From positions 111,709 through 175,708 of the forward strand of contig JAUNQD010000001.1 in the NCBI GenBank assembly GCA_030536355.1: a stretch of 64,000 bases of DNA. Direction: 5' to 3'. The notes under the pieces were generated by a model. The model did no database searches. It had not been told where the DNA came from and saw nothing but the letters and a program-made list of their open reading frames with translations. Numbering within the stretch: the first letter of the stretch is position 1; every line of letters starts with the position of its first letter. Origin of the DNA: Bacillota bacterium. Its GTDB lineage: Bacteria > Bacillota > Clostridia > Peptostreptococcales > Anaerovoracaceae. The translations under genes were made by a program, and so were the position numbers. This document shows positions 1-7,878 of the stretch, piece by piece.

Positions 1-911
1 GGAACGTCTGAGTGGTCAGGGTCTACAGCGTAAGGTACGCCGAATCCTGTATGTCCTGTTGTACATGACTTCTTGTTGAACGCGTCATCTGATGCCATGT
101 GCAGACCAGTCAGGTCGATCGATGCTCCAACAACCTGAGTTGCAGCGCCTGCCTTCTGCAGACCTCTTGCAGTACCTGTCAGGTTACCGCCGCCTGCATT
201 TGTACATACGATAACGTCAGGGTCCTTACCATACTTTTCTCTGAACTGCATTGATACTTCATAGCCCAGAGTTTCAACGCCTGCGATACCGAATGGTGTA
301 TAAAGTGATGCGTTGAAGTAGCCTGTTTCTTCAAGCAGCAGGATGAACTTGTAGAAAAGTTCAGGTCCAACTGTCAGCTGTACTACTTCTGCTCCGAGAG
401 CTTCGCACTTTCTTGCCTTTTCAACGATTTCAGGCTGTCCTACGCCCTTTGAGTCGTAGCATTCCTGAACGATGATGCATTCCAGACCTGCGATAGCAGC
501 CTGTGATGCTACTGCAGCACCGTAGTTACCGGAAGTAGCAGCGATAACGCCCTTGTATCCCAGTCTTTTAGCATGGTATACAGCGTTAGCAGCTCTTCTT
601 GCCTTAAAGCTTCCTGATGGGTTGCAAGCTTCGTCCTTGATGAAGATTCTTGCGCCCTTTCCTTCAGGAGCACAAGCTCTAGCCAGAGCAGTCAGGTTTC
701 TCAGTTCGATGATAGGAGTGTTACCAACGCCTACGCTGTACTGGATTTCCTGCATTTCTTCCAGGCTGTAGCCTGTTTCTCTCATCATTCTTTCATAGTC
801 AAAAGCCATGCCGCCTGATTCGAATACTGAGTAATCGATTGACAGAGCCTTATTCATAACTTCATTTTTTCTTGCCATTACGGAATCATAATCCTGAGGT
901 AATTTAGCCAT
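1..911 (-). CDS. ortB: 2-amino-4-oxopentanoate thiolase, beta subunit (partial, C-terminus off window)
   Basis: PLP-dependent subunit of the thiolase that cleaves 2-amino-4-oxopentanoate with CoA to alanine and acetyl-CoA, the last step of oxidative ornithine degradation. The 303 codons present start with MAKLPQDYDSVMARKNE. Around residues 100-110 there is a fold-type II PLP lysine motif, NPSGSFKARRA, as in the threonine-synthase-like family. The start is fixed by GGAGGTG five bases upstream. The ATG shares its A with the ortA stop codon (TAATG), so the two subunits are probably translationally coupled. The protein runs off the left edge; the family is about 470 residues long. Identification rests on the ord-ortA-ortB order and the protein motifs. 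Confidence 0.88.
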   Translation of the reverse strand, partial: MAKLPQDYDSVMARKNEVMNKALSIDYSVFESGGMAFDYERMMRETGYSLEEMQEIQYSVGVGNTPIIELRNLTALARACAPEGKGARIFIKDEACNPSGSFKARRAANAVYHAKRLGYKGVIAATSGNYGAAVASQAAIAGLECIIVQECYDSKGVGQPEIVEKARKCEALGAEVVQLTVGPELFYKFILLLEETGYFNASLYTPFGIAGVETLGYEVSMQFREKYGKDPDVIVCTNAGGGNLTGTARGLQKAGAATQVVGASIDLTGLHMASDDAFNKKSCTTGHTGFGVPYAVDPDHSDV

Positions 912-1210
912 TATTTGTCACCTCCAAATAAGATTTCTCTAACCTGCTTGTCGATTGCCAGCAGTTCAGGAACGCATACACCATAGTCATGAGTGTAGTA
1001 AGGTTCCAGTTCGATAAGAGTTCCTGTTTCGTGTCTTCCGTTTACTGATTCGATCTCTACTTCGTCACCGATTTCAGCGTCTGCCAGAAGGTAGCCCTTA
1101 GTCCACATTTCGAGAGGTACAGCCTGTGTATCTTCAGGAAGCTTACCAGTTCTTTCTTCCGGCTTTAAGATGATTTTATGGATTCTCACCCAGTCGCCTT
1201 TTTTAGCCAT
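911..1210 (-). CDS. ortA: 2-amino-4-oxopentanoate thiolase, alpha subunit
   Basis: Small partner of OrtB, 99 residues starting MAKKGDWVRIHKI. OrtA proteins are about 100 residues, predicted beta-barrel-like, and needed with OrtB for thiolytic cleavage. An upstream extension (to 1234) is open, but AAAGGA eight bases before the ATG at 1210 favours that start. It lies between ord and ortB; its TAA overlaps the ortB ATG by one base. Function is assigned from family resemblance and gene order. No catalytic motif of its own is visible. Confidence 0.85.
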   Translation of the reverse strand: MAKKGDWVRIHKIILKPEERTGKLPEDTQAVPLEMWTKGYLLADAEIGDEVEIESVNGRHETGTLIELEPYYTHDYGVCVPELLAIDKQVREILFGGDK

Positions 1211-1234
1211 TTTAATATTCCTTTCTTGGTGCAA

Positions 1235-1265
1235 AAGGCACTTTGCTGGTTTTCCAAAGTGCCTT
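1235..1265 (-). terminator. Hairpin between ord and ortA (attenuator or processing signal)
   Basis: A perfect 11-bp stem (AAGGCACTTTG / CAAAGTGCCTT) with a 9-nt loop lies between the ord stop and ortA. On the minus strand only four T follow it, so it is a poor terminator. It more likely causes partial termination or stabilises an mRNA 3' end, which would set the ord:ortAB ratio. Confidence 0.55.
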
Positions 1266-1296
1266 ATGATTAGTTTCTAAATTTTCCTGATTTTAA

Positions 1297-2355
1297 TTAC
1301 TTAACGATTTTCTTATCAGGGTTGATTCTGTCTCTTACGTCTCCCATCAGGCATCTAGGGATTGGCAGGTCGATCATTGTTACCAGACCAGGGTCTGCGT
1401 TGATAACCTGAGGAATCATGTTAGCGCACATAGCGATTGTTCCCAGTCCGCCTTCGATTTCAGGGCTGTTAACCATGTTTACGTTAGGAGTTCCCTTGAT
1501 GATTACATAGTCACCAGTGTTGATTCCAACCTGTTCAGGTTCGATCTGCTGAGGGTGATCCATGTGTACTTTCATTCCGTTGTCCAGAACTGCTTCAGCT
1601 GTCATAGCAACGCCTGCGCATGATCCAGCTGCTGCGAATCCGTAAGGTGACTTTCTGTCAACGTCAGTTGTGATAGGGTTCATGTCCTGTGAGAATTCTG
1701 CAACCTTCAGGCCCAGACCTTCAGCGATCATGCCTACTGATTCAGCGAATCCAACGTGACCTGACATAGTGTGGTTAGCTTTTCTTTCCTTGAATTCTTC
1801 TACGGAGATACCGATTCCCTGTTCTTCCATTACAACAGGTCCGAATGGTGACAGTGAGTTAACTCTTCTTGAAGTGATTTCTTCAACGTCAGTTAAGCAT
1901 CCAGTCATAACCAGAACGAGCAGGTCCATGATGTGTCCAGGGTTGATACCAGTTCCCAGCAGAGTTACGCCGTTTTCCTTAGCGATCTTGTCCAGTTCAG
2001 CAGCCAGTTCTGGGCTCTGAGCAGCAGGATAAGCCATTTCTTCAGCTGATGTGATACAGTTGATTCCCTGTTCCAGGATGAACTTCATTCTTGGGAAAGC
2101 ATTCTTTGTGAATGAGTCTGTGCAGAGAATTACGATGTCAGCAGCGCCTGGCTTGATTACGTCTTCAGCAGCCTGGATCAGTACATCTTCTCTATCTCCT
2201 CTTTCAGTCTTGATGTAGTCGTACATTGAAGTTCCGATCTTCTTGCCTCTTCCTGCAACGCCTACGATGTCAACGCCCTTTTTCTTCAGAAGCATGTCAG
2301 CAACTCCGCCGCCCATAGCACCAAGACCCCAAATAATTACTTTTACATTCTGCAT
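1297..2355 (-). CDS. ord: 2,4-diaminopentanoate dehydrogenase
   Basis: NAD(P)-dependent dehydrogenase that converts 2,4-diaminopentanoate to 2-amino-4-oxopentanoate and ammonia, supplying the OrtAB substrate. 352 residues, start MQNVKVIIWGLGAMGGG, with the Rossmann glycine motif GLGAMG near residues 11-16. It belongs to the dihydrodipicolinate-reductase-like fold (GTGINPGHIMD around residues 133-143). The ribosome site is AAGGAGAA. It is first in the minus-strand ord-ortA-ortB unit and has a sigma-54 promoter about 70 bases upstream, so expression probably depends on the adjacent PAS/AAA+ activator. Confidence 0.9.
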   Translation of the reverse strand: MQNVKVIIWGLGAMGGGVADMLLKKKGVDIVGVAGRGKKIGTSMYDYIKTERGDREDVLIQAAEDVIKPGAADIVILCTDSFTKNAFPRMKFILEQGINCITSAEEMAYPAAQSPELAAELDKIAKENGVTLLGTGINPGHIMDLLVLVMTGCLTDVEEITSRRVNSLSPFGPVVMEEQGIGISVEEFKERKANHTMSGHVGFAESVGMIAEGLGLKVAEFSQDMNPITTDVDRKSPYGFAAAGSCAGVAMTAEAVLDNGMKVHMDHPQQIEPEQVGINTGDYVIIKGTPNVNMVNSPEIEGGLGTIAMCANMIPQVINADPGLVTMIDLPIPRCLMGDVRDRINPDKKIVK

Positions 2356-2421
2356 TTTGTGTTCTCCTTTTCTTGTTTATTTTTATCTTAGTTGATACAA
2401 CTTTAACTGCCCATATATAAG

Positions 2422-2437
2422 AGCAAGTCCCGTGCCA
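2422..2437 (-). promoter_or_regulatory. Sigma-54 (-24/-12) promoter of ord-ortA-ortB
   Basis: The minus strand reads TGGCACGGGACTTGCT, a near-perfect match to the sigma-54 consensus TGGCACG-N4-TTGCW, with correct GG to GC spacing. Transcription should begin near 2411, about 55 bases before the ord ATG. A sigma-54 activator gene lies directly upstream. Confidence 0.88.
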
Positions 2438-2555
2438 ACAGCTGTGTATTTTTATGTTTTTTTGAAAACGTTGAAATTTAGCCGTTTTAAGAGTGTGTTA
2501 AAAATAAAACAAAGAATTCTTGGATTTATCTGACAATTTAGGTATTGTTTTACGC

Positions 2556-2599
2556 AAAAAAAATTGCACCTTTGTGCAAGTATTTTTGCACAAAGGTGC
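2556..2599 (-). terminator. Terminator of the sigma-54 activator gene, overlapping an activator-site candidate
   Basis: On the minus strand a 14-bp stem (GCACCTTTGTGCAA / TTGCACAAAGGTGC, 6-nt loop) is followed by AA and eight T, ten bases past the activator gene's stop codon. The inner part of the stem is the palindrome GTGCAA-N6-TTGCAC, so the DNA may act both as terminator and as protein-binding site. Confidence 0.75.
2574..2591. promoter_or_regulatory. Candidate upstream activator sequence (GTGCAA-N6-TTGCAC)
   Basis: An 18-bp palindrome centred about 145 bp upstream of the -24 element of the ord promoter, a usual distance for a sigma-54 enhancer. The same palindrome, with a near-identical core (gtattt here, atattt there), occurs at 4115-4132 upstream of the activator gene. 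The shared motif suggests both are bound by that activator (inference). Confidence 0.6.
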
Positions 2600-2608
2600 G
2601 GAGCGCTC

Positions 2609-4027
2609 TTATAGTCCATATTTTTTTATCTTATGCTGCAGGTTCTGACGGAGCATTCCCAGATCTTTTGCAGTCTTGGAAATATTACCTCCGTTCTCCA
2701 TCAAATACCCCGCAATCACAGTTTTTTCAACGGTTTCAAGGTATTCGGACAATGTCGAATCATCCTTTTGGAACCCTGAGATCATCGGCTGTTCTTCTGC
2801 CGCACCCCTCTGAAGCAAAACATCTTTCTCGGTCAGCACATGCTCCTTATCTGCCATAGACACTGCTGACATTATTATGTTCTCCAGTTCTCTGACATTG
2901 CCGGGATAATTATGTCTCATCAGCTTTTCCATGGCATCATCTGCTATCATCCACACTTCCTTGCCGTAGCGGGCATTGTACTTTTCAAGGAATTCGTTCA
3001 CCAGGATCGGGATATCATCCTTTCTTTCCTTAAGAGTAGGAAGCGTCAGGTTAACTATATTGAGTCTGTAATACAGGTCCTTTCGCAGGGCTCCTTCCGC
3101 CATCAGCTTATCGGCAGGCTCGTTTACCGTAGCGATTATTCTGACATCGACAGGGATATCCTTGCTTCCGCCGACACGTCTTATGTAGTCTTCCTGCAGT
3201 ACACGAAGCAGCTTTCCCTGCAGCTCATACGGCATGGCACTGACTTCGTCGAGAAGCAAAGTCCCGCCGTTGGCCTGTTCGAACAGACCCGCTCTGTCGA
3301 CAGCTCCTGTAAAACCTCCTTTAGCAGTTCCGAAAAGGATACCTTCAAGAAGACTCTCAGGAAGCGCCGCACAGTTCTGTGCCAAAAATGGTTTGTTTTT
3401 TCTTTCTCCGGCATAATGGATACTCTGGGCGAAAAGTTCTTTACCTGTACCCGTCTCTCCATAGATAAACACCGAAGCGTCAGTCTTTGCAGCCTTTCCG
3501 GCCTTTTCGATGACCTGGATGAACTGCGGGCTTTCGCCTATAAGATCCTTGAAACTGTATTGTTTCATCTTGGGATTCACACGTTTTGCAACAGCCGCTA
3601 AATCGCCGTTCTCTGCACTATTAAGCGCACCTTCCTGCAGTTCCAAGACCGTATCACTCAAGTTTTTGATGTCGGTAATGTCCTTGGCAACTTCCATCGC
3701 CGCTATCACCTTGCCATCCACTTCAATCGGCACCGTAGTATTTATGGTCGTGATTTCTTTACCATAAACATTGAAATACGTCTGCTGTTTATTTCTGGTT
3801 TCGACCCCCTCGGTCAGCGCCTTTGTAAGGGTGCTTTCATGTTGAGGTATGTATGAAAACACATCTCGAAACGGTTTTCCCAGCGCATCTTCCACGCTGA
3901 TCTTCTCCAGTTTTGCCATAGCTTCGTTATATATTATGGTCTTACCTTCCGCGTCCACCACATGGATCGCTTCACCTAAAATATCAGACCCCTTTTGCAA
4001 TATCGCCAGATAATCTTTATCTCTCAT
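2609..4027 (-). CDS. Sigma-54-dependent activator with PAS sensor (probable ornithine-operon activator)
   Basis: Enhancer-binding protein of 472 residues. An N-terminal PAS domain (about 10-115; EAIHVVDAEGKTIIYNEAM) precedes a sigma-54 AAA+ domain with Walker A GETGTGKE, a sigma-54 contact loop reading GGFTGA instead of the usual GAFTGA, and Walker B GGTLLLDE. A Fis-type helix-turn-helix is C-terminal (NISKTAKDLGMLRQNL). The start at 4027 is chosen because AAGGAGG lies five bases upstream; an open extension to 4087 lacks such a site. Placed immediately upstream of the sigma-54 promoter for ord-ortAB, it is the obvious activator. PAS ligand unknown. Confidence 0.9.
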   Translation of the reverse strand: MRDKDYLAILQKGSDILGEAIHVVDAEGKTIIYNEAMAKLEKISVEDALGKPFRDVFSYIPQHESTLTKALTEGVETRNKQQTYFNVYGKEITTINTTVPIEVDGKVIAAMEVAKDITDIKNLSDTVLELQEGALNSAENGDLAAVAKRVNPKMKQYSFKDLIGESPQFIQVIEKAGKAAKTDASVFIYGETGTGKELFAQSIHYAGERKNKPFLAQNCAALPESLLEGILFGTAKGGFTGAVDRAGLFEQANGGTLLLDEVSAMPYELQGKLLRVLQEDYIRRVGGSKDIPVDVRIIATVNEPADKLMAEGALRKDLYYRLNIVNLTLPTLKERKDDIPILVNEFLEKYNARYGKEVWMIADDAMEKLMRHNYPGNVRELENIIMSAVSMADKEHVLTEKDVLLQRGAAEEQPMISGFQKDDSTLSEYLETVEKTVIAGYLMENGGNISKTAKDLGMLRQNLQHKIKKYGL

Positions 4028-4091
4028 GTCTGCCTCCTTGCGCCGCAGGCGAGAAAAGCGCACTTTGCGCATGCCTGCCCTTTGCATCTAT

Positions 4092-4120
4092 ATTCTACCA
4101 CAGACTATAGCTTGGTGCAA
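4092..4120 (-). promoter_or_regulatory. Sigma-A-type promoter of the activator gene
   Basis: The minus strand carries TTGCAC (4120-4115), a 17-bp spacer and TAGAAT (4097-4092), about 65 bases before the start codon. The -35 hexamer is one half of the palindrome at 4115-4132, which would allow the activator to repress its own synthesis. Confidence 0.55.
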
Positions 4121-4132
4121 ATATTTTTGCAC
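4115..4132. promoter_or_regulatory. Candidate operator (second GTGCAA-N6-TTGCAC copy)
   Basis: GTGCAA-atattt-TTGCAC, matching the palindrome at 2574-2591 in both half-sites and five of six spacer bases. It covers the -35 region of the activator's own promoter. Confidence 0.6.
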
Positions 4133-4165
4133 AAACATGTAAGGCAAAACACCTCTCGACAATCG

Positions 4166-4194
4166 TTGACATATTTTTCAGCTGAAAGTATACT
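4166..4194 (+). promoter_or_regulatory. Strong sigma-A promoter of the ArsR-type regulator gene
   Basis: TTGACA, a 17-bp spacer and TATACT, about 55 bases before the start codon at 4248. Confidence 0.75.
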
Positions 4195-4247
4195 AAACAA
4201 TGTGCTTTAACGAGCACTTTCACGAAACAACAGAAGGAGCAGAGATT

Positions 4248-4577
4248 ATGAGACTCAGAAAAGAAGTAGACGAAATGCAGGAAAAAGACATACTGCTTAT
4301 AGCACGTATATCAGATGCGTTAGCACACCCTGCAAGGATCAAAATATTCCGTTACATCATGGCACAGAACAAGAAGAGAGAAAGAGTCTGCAACAAAGAT
4401 CTTGTGGAGCATTTCGATTATGCGCAGGCCACCATTTCACAGCATGTTAAGAAGCTGGCAGACGCAGGTCTTGTGGAAAGCCGCAAGGAAGATCGTTTCT
4501 CCTATTACTATGTTCATCTGGGAACTCTCAACGAGTATCTGGTGGCAACTAAAAAATTTGAGAATATGGAAGTTTAA
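4248..4577 (+). CDS. ArsR-family winged-helix regulator
   Basis: Small transcriptional regulator of 109 residues. The winged helix runs from about residue 20 (LIARISDALAHPARIKIFRY) through the recognition helix (DYAQATISQHVKKL) to the wing (VESRKEDRFSYYYVH), typical of ArsR/SmtB proteins. No metal-binding CxC motif is seen; the single Cys is in RVCNKDL. The ATG at 4248 follows AAGGAG; an upstream open stretch to 4200 has no ribosome site. It is transcribed alone, divergently from the sigma-54 activator, from a strong promoter. Its 3' end overlaps the convergent phosphoesterase gene by 29 bp. Target unknown. Confidence 0.85.
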   Translation: MRLRKEVDEMQEKDILLIARISDALAHPARIKIFRYIMAQNKKRERVCNKDLVEHFDYAQATISQHVKKLADAGLVESRKEDRFSYYYVHLGTLNEYLVATKKFENMEV

Positions 4578-5817
4578 ATGAATCTCCGATACGGGCAGCA
4601 TCAATGATGCTGCCTTTTTCATTATATGATACTATTTCAAGCTGATCGTCGTTGGCTCTTATTATCTGATAATTGGGCCCCGAAGCATACATGGCTTCCG
4701 CATATACAGGCGCATTCGAGCCGGTGTAATAATTGCTTCTCTTGGGTCCGGAGACGCCCATCACATATACAGTCCCGTCTATGGGCCGCGTTCTCATATA
4801 TACATGCTGATGTCCGCACAGTACCAGGTCTGCCCCGCCGTCTTTAATGATCGGCAGCCATTTTTCTCTTATATCCTTCGACACCGTAAACACATCATGC
4901 ATCCCGTAAACCGGATGGTGAGTAACGACTATGTTCCACCGTTTGCTGCTCTCAGCCAGCGAATCTTTCAGCCAAGCTTTGATTTCCTGATCGTGTACGT
5001 TCCAGAGAGCCTTTCCCACGGTCATCTGTCTTGCTTTAGTCAGGAAGGAACTATCGACCATTATAAACCTGCACTGTTCGGTCTCAAACCAATAAAAAGC
5101 TTCACCATAAGGGCCATTACCCAAATGGTGAAATATCTTCTTATATGTATTGTTTGATGTCACTCCTTCGTGGTTCCCCGGAATCGTTTGGACAGGCAGC
5201 TCGCTGAACACATCACAGTTATCAAGAAAACCGTTCCAGTGATCTTTTCTTGCAGGCAGATTCACCATGTCCCCTCCGATGATTGCAAACTCCACCTCGG
5301 GATGTTCTTCATACATCTTCCGTGTAAGTTCTCCCCAAGCTTCATAATCCGCCACACTTTTATCGAACTGTGGATCCCCCAGATACACGAAAACATCTTC
5401 ACTGTCTTTATCCGGCACGCTAAAAGATCGGGGAACGTCATACGCGACCCCGTCCCCGATTTCGTAATGATATGTTTTCCCCGCTTCAAGGTCTGTCAAT
5501 CTCACCTTGTATCTATAATGATTTCCTGTCAGGATCTTGGTTTTTTCAGCCATTACCGGCACTGTCACCGGCAAGCTGTACTTATCTTCAGAAAACCTCA
5601 GCAGTCTTGGACCATCTTTATCTCCTCGCCAGCTGATGAACATGGTGTCTTTTTTCTCTCCCATGCAAAGCATCACCTGCCGGCTTTCCGAAGGCTCCCA
5701 TACGGCCTCCGCCGCTGCCGGCCCCGCCGCCTCTTTTTTCATGTGCATCGTAGCGACAATCACTGTACAAAAAACCAGCAAAGCTATTAAAATACCTGTA
5801 ACGATCTTTTTTCTCAA
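4549..5817 (-). CDS. Secreted or membrane-anchored purple-acid-phosphatase-like metallophosphoesterase
   Basis: 422 residues. An uncleaved or cleaved N-terminal hydrophobic segment (residues 6-22) is followed by a purple-acid-phosphatase-type N-terminal beta domain, then a calcineurin-like core. The metal ligands are in order: GDPQF, GGDMV, GNHE, HHPVYG and CGHQHVYMR. It should be a binuclear-metal phosphomonoesterase or phosphodiesterase acting outside the membrane; substrate unknown. The start is TTG at 5817, seven bases after GGAGG. That ribosome site lies in the 3' arm of the hairpin at 5821-5869. The 3' end overlaps the convergent ArsR-type gene and carries that gene's terminator inside its coding sequence. 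Confidence 0.85.
   Translation of the reverse strand: MRKKIVTGILIALLVFCTVIVATMHMKKEAAGPAAAEAVWEPSESRQVMLCMGEKKDTMFISWRGDKDGPRLLRFSEDKYSLPVTVPVMAEKTKILTGNHYRYKVRLTDLEAGKTYHYEIGDGVAYDVPRSFSVPDKDSEDVFVYLGDPQFDKSVADYEAWGELTRKMYEEHPEVEFAIIGGDMVNLPARKDHWNGFLDNCDVFSELPVQTIPGNHEGVTSNNTYKKIFHHLGNGPYGEAFYWFETEQCRFIMVDSSFLTKARQMTVGKALWNVHDQEIKAWLKDSLAESSKRWNIVVTHHPVYGMHDVFTVSKDIREKWLPIIKDGGADLVLCGHQHVYMRTRPIDGTVYVMGVSGPKRSNYYTGSNAPVYAEAMYASGPNYQIIRANDDQLEIVSYNEKGSIIDAARIGDSFKLPYSQIF
4594..4619 (+). terminator. Terminator of the ArsR-type gene, inside the convergent phosphoesterase CDS
   Basis: A 9-bp stem, GGCAGCATC / GATGCTGCC, with a 3-nt loop and five T on the plus strand, 17 bases past the regulator stop. 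The same bases encode residues near the phosphoesterase C-terminus. Confidence 0.8.
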
Positions 5818-5820
5818 TAA

Positions 5821-5869
5821 AAAACCTCCGCCTCACGTTAACAATATGTTACGCTCAAGCGAAGGTTTT
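5821..5869 (-). terminator. Hairpin ending rnhA that contains the phosphoesterase ribosome site
   Basis: On the minus strand AAAACCTTCGC pairs with GCGGAGGTTTT around an inner stem (cgtaaca/tgttaacg), then a T-run continues up to the TTG start of the phosphoesterase. The hairpin looks like a terminator for rnhA, and its 3' arm holds the GGAGG ribosome site of the next gene. Read-through translation would need the stem opened. Confidence 0.65.
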
Positions 5870-5897
5870 TATTCTTGATAAAGCTGTTCTTTTATCG

Positions 5898-6449
5898 CTA
5901 TCTCAACTCATCGATACCTATGTTGGCCAGCTCGTCAGCTCTGTTGTTTTTTTCTGTCACATACACGAAATCCTCATAAGAGAAGTCCCTGCCATTCCAT
6001 TCTACAAATTTCTCGTACAGCTTATCGAAATTTGTGACCTTGCTGTTCAAGTTTACATGGCCTTTGACACGATAAAAATATATTTCATGTCTGTCGATAT
6101 ACGGCAGCAGCTGCTGCCACAGATCCTGATTTTCCACAGGTTTCTTGCCGGAAGTCTTCCAGCCGTTTTTCTGCCAGTTTTCGTACCACTTCTTCCTAAA
6201 GCAGTCCATCAGATAGCTGCTGTCAGAAAACACTTCTATGATCTGATTCTCCTTTTTTATCGCCTTGAAAGCTTCAAGAAGAGCCGTCATTTCCATCCTG
6301 TTGTTTGTGGTGTTGGCTTCGCTGCCATAAAGTTCCTTCTGTGCATCGCCAAATTCAAGTATCGCTCCCCAGCCGCCCAAATTTTCTTCGCTCTGGTTAC
6401 CACTGCAGCCTCCGTCAGTATATATCCTAAGCACTCTATCGTTTCTCAT
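5898..6449 (-). CDS. rnhA: Ribonuclease H (RNase HI family)
   Basis: Degrades RNA in RNA:DNA hybrids. 183 residues; all acidic active-site positions of RNase HI are visible: IYTDGGCSGNQ (Asp11), NNRMEM (Glu about 53), FSDSSYLMD (Asp about 75) and NNRADELAN near the C-terminus. A lysine/tryptophan-rich segment KKWYENWQKNGW corresponds to the basic protrusion (substrate handle). Slightly long for the family (about 155) because of an insertion before the last Asp. The ribosome site is GAAAGGA. It stands upstream of, and on the same strand as, the phosphoesterase. Confidence 0.93.
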   Translation of the reverse strand: MRNDRVLRIYTDGGCSGNQSEENLGGWGAILEFGDAQKELYGSEANTTNNRMEMTALLEAFKAIKKENQIIEVFSDSSYLMDCFRKKWYENWQKNGWKTSGKKPVENQDLWQQLLPYIDRHEIYFYRVKGHVNLNSKVTNFDKLYEKFVEWNGRDFSYEDFVYVTEKNNRADELANIGIDELR

Positions 6450-6576
6450 GATCTTTGATATCCTTTCTCTCTTATCCCCGTCCTTTAATTAAATTTACCA
6501 TATCATATCCTTGCTGTCCACGTTGACTTTAGCGCCTTGCCTGAGGTATATTATTACAAGCAAAGGAGACATAAAT

Positions 6577-7371
6577 ATGGGACTTGGATTCTGTTCCTTC
6601 GCCAGCGGAAGCAGCGGGAACTGTTACATGATAAAATATGACGGCAAAGCATTACTTATAGATGCCGGTATTTCCGGCAAGAAGATATTTCAGGGGCTTG
6701 AAGATGCAGGCGTATCTACCGAGGATGTGTGCGGAGTTTTAGTTACCCACGAGCACATAGACCACGTCAAGAGCCTTCCGATAGTGACCAAAAAACTTCC
6801 CAACATCAAAGCCTATGCCAACGAAAACACGTGGGCTGCCATCGAGCGCCCTGTGGCAGACGAGAAACGCGCGACTTTTCATACAGGAAGTGATTTTTAC
6901 ATAGAAGATTTTCTCATAAGACCGTTTGCCATTCCTCATGATGCGGCAGAACCTGTAGGCTACAGTATCTATGCAGGAGATAAACAAGTCAGCATCGTTA
7001 CGGATATCGGCCATATGACCGACGAGATCTTTGAGGAGATAATAGATGCCGATCTTCTGGTGCTTGAAGCAAACCACGAAGAGGAGATCCTTCTGATGGG
7101 TTCATATCCTTATCATCTAAAGCGCAGGATCTTGGGCGAAAACGGTCATCTGTCAAATGTCTGTGCAGGTGAATGTCTGTGCCGTCTGATAGAAGCAAAT
7201 CCTAAAAAGCGCCGTGTTCTGCTGGGACATCTGAGCCGCGAGAACAATGATCCGTCAGTGGCTCTTCTTGCAGTCAAGAACACATTGATGGAAAAGAACA
7301 TCTTCATAGGCAGCGATCTTAAAGTGGAGGTCGTGCACAGAGACAGCTGCAGCTGTTTATATGAAGTTTAA
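6577..7371 (+). CDS. walJ: MBL-fold metallo-hydrolase, WalJ/YycJ type
   Basis: Metallo-beta-lactamase-fold hydrolase of 264 residues. The N-terminal signature FCSFASGSSGNCY is typical of the WalJ/YycJ family linked to the WalKR cell-wall two-component system and DNA repair. The metal motif THEHIDH is near residue 59; further ligands are Asp in VTDIGH, and HLS near the end. The start at 6577 follows AAAGGAG; the open extension to 6511 has no ribosome site. It is followed 27 bases later by rlmH, the same neighbour as yycJ has in many Bacillota. No walKR genes are in the window. Confidence 0.85.
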   Translation: MGLGFCSFASGSSGNCYMIKYDGKALLIDAGISGKKIFQGLEDAGVSTEDVCGVLVTHEHIDHVKSLPIVTKKLPNIKAYANENTWAAIERPVADEKRATFHTGSDFYIEDFLIRPFAIPHDAAEPVGYSIYAGDKQVSIVTDIGHMTDEIFEEIIDADLLVLEANHEEEILLMGSYPYHLKRRILGENGHLSNVCAGECLCRLIEANPKKRRVLLGHLSRENNDPSVALLAVKNTLMEKNIFIGSDLKVEVVHRDSCSCLYEV

Positions 7372-7398
7372 ACAGGCGCCATGCGCCGGAGGGACTGA

Positions 7399-7878
7399 AT
7401 GAATATAACTATAATAGCTATAGGAAAACTAAAAGAAAAGTACTGGACCGATGCCGTCAAGGAATACAGCAAACGTCTTGGCGGATACTGCAATCTCAAC
7501 ATCATCGAACTGAAGGAAAGCCCGCTGCGCGCCAATCCGTCTGCTGCCGATGAAGAGGCAGTCAAGGTCGCTGAAGGAAACGACATCCTCAGCCGCATCA
7601 AACCGACAGATTTTGTCATCACGCTAGAGATCAAAGGCAAAGGGTTGTCATCAGAGCAGCTGGCTGATAAGATCGAAGATCTTGCCATAGGCGGCAAGAG
7701 CAGCATCGTCTTCATCATCGGAGGTTCGCTGGGACTTTCCGCAGAAGTCAGCAAGCGCTCCAACTTCAAACTGTCATTTTCAGCCATGACCTTCCCTCAT
7801 CAGATGATGAGAGTTATATTGCTGGAACAAATATATAGAAGTTTTAAGATAATAAGAAACGAGGCTTATCATAAGTAA
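7399..7878 (+). CDS. rlmH: 23S rRNA pseudouridine-1915 N3-methyltransferase
   Basis: SPOUT methyltransferase that modifies helix 69 of 23S rRNA on the assembled 70S ribosome. 159 residues, the usual length. It starts MNITIIAIGKLKEKYW, has the knot glycine motif FIIGGSLGLS around residues 105-114, and ends with the C-terminal SAM-binding segment FPHQMMRVILLEQIYRSFKI. The ribosome site is GGAGGG. The stop codon lies within the terminator stem. Confidence 0.97.
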   Translation: MNITIIAIGKLKEKYWTDAVKEYSKRLGGYCNLNIIELKESPLRANPSAADEEAVKVAEGNDILSRIKPTDFVITLEIKGKGLSSEQLADKIEDLAIGGKSSIVFIIGGSLGLSAEVSKRSNFKLSFSAMTFPHQMMRVILLEQIYRSFKIIRNEAYHK

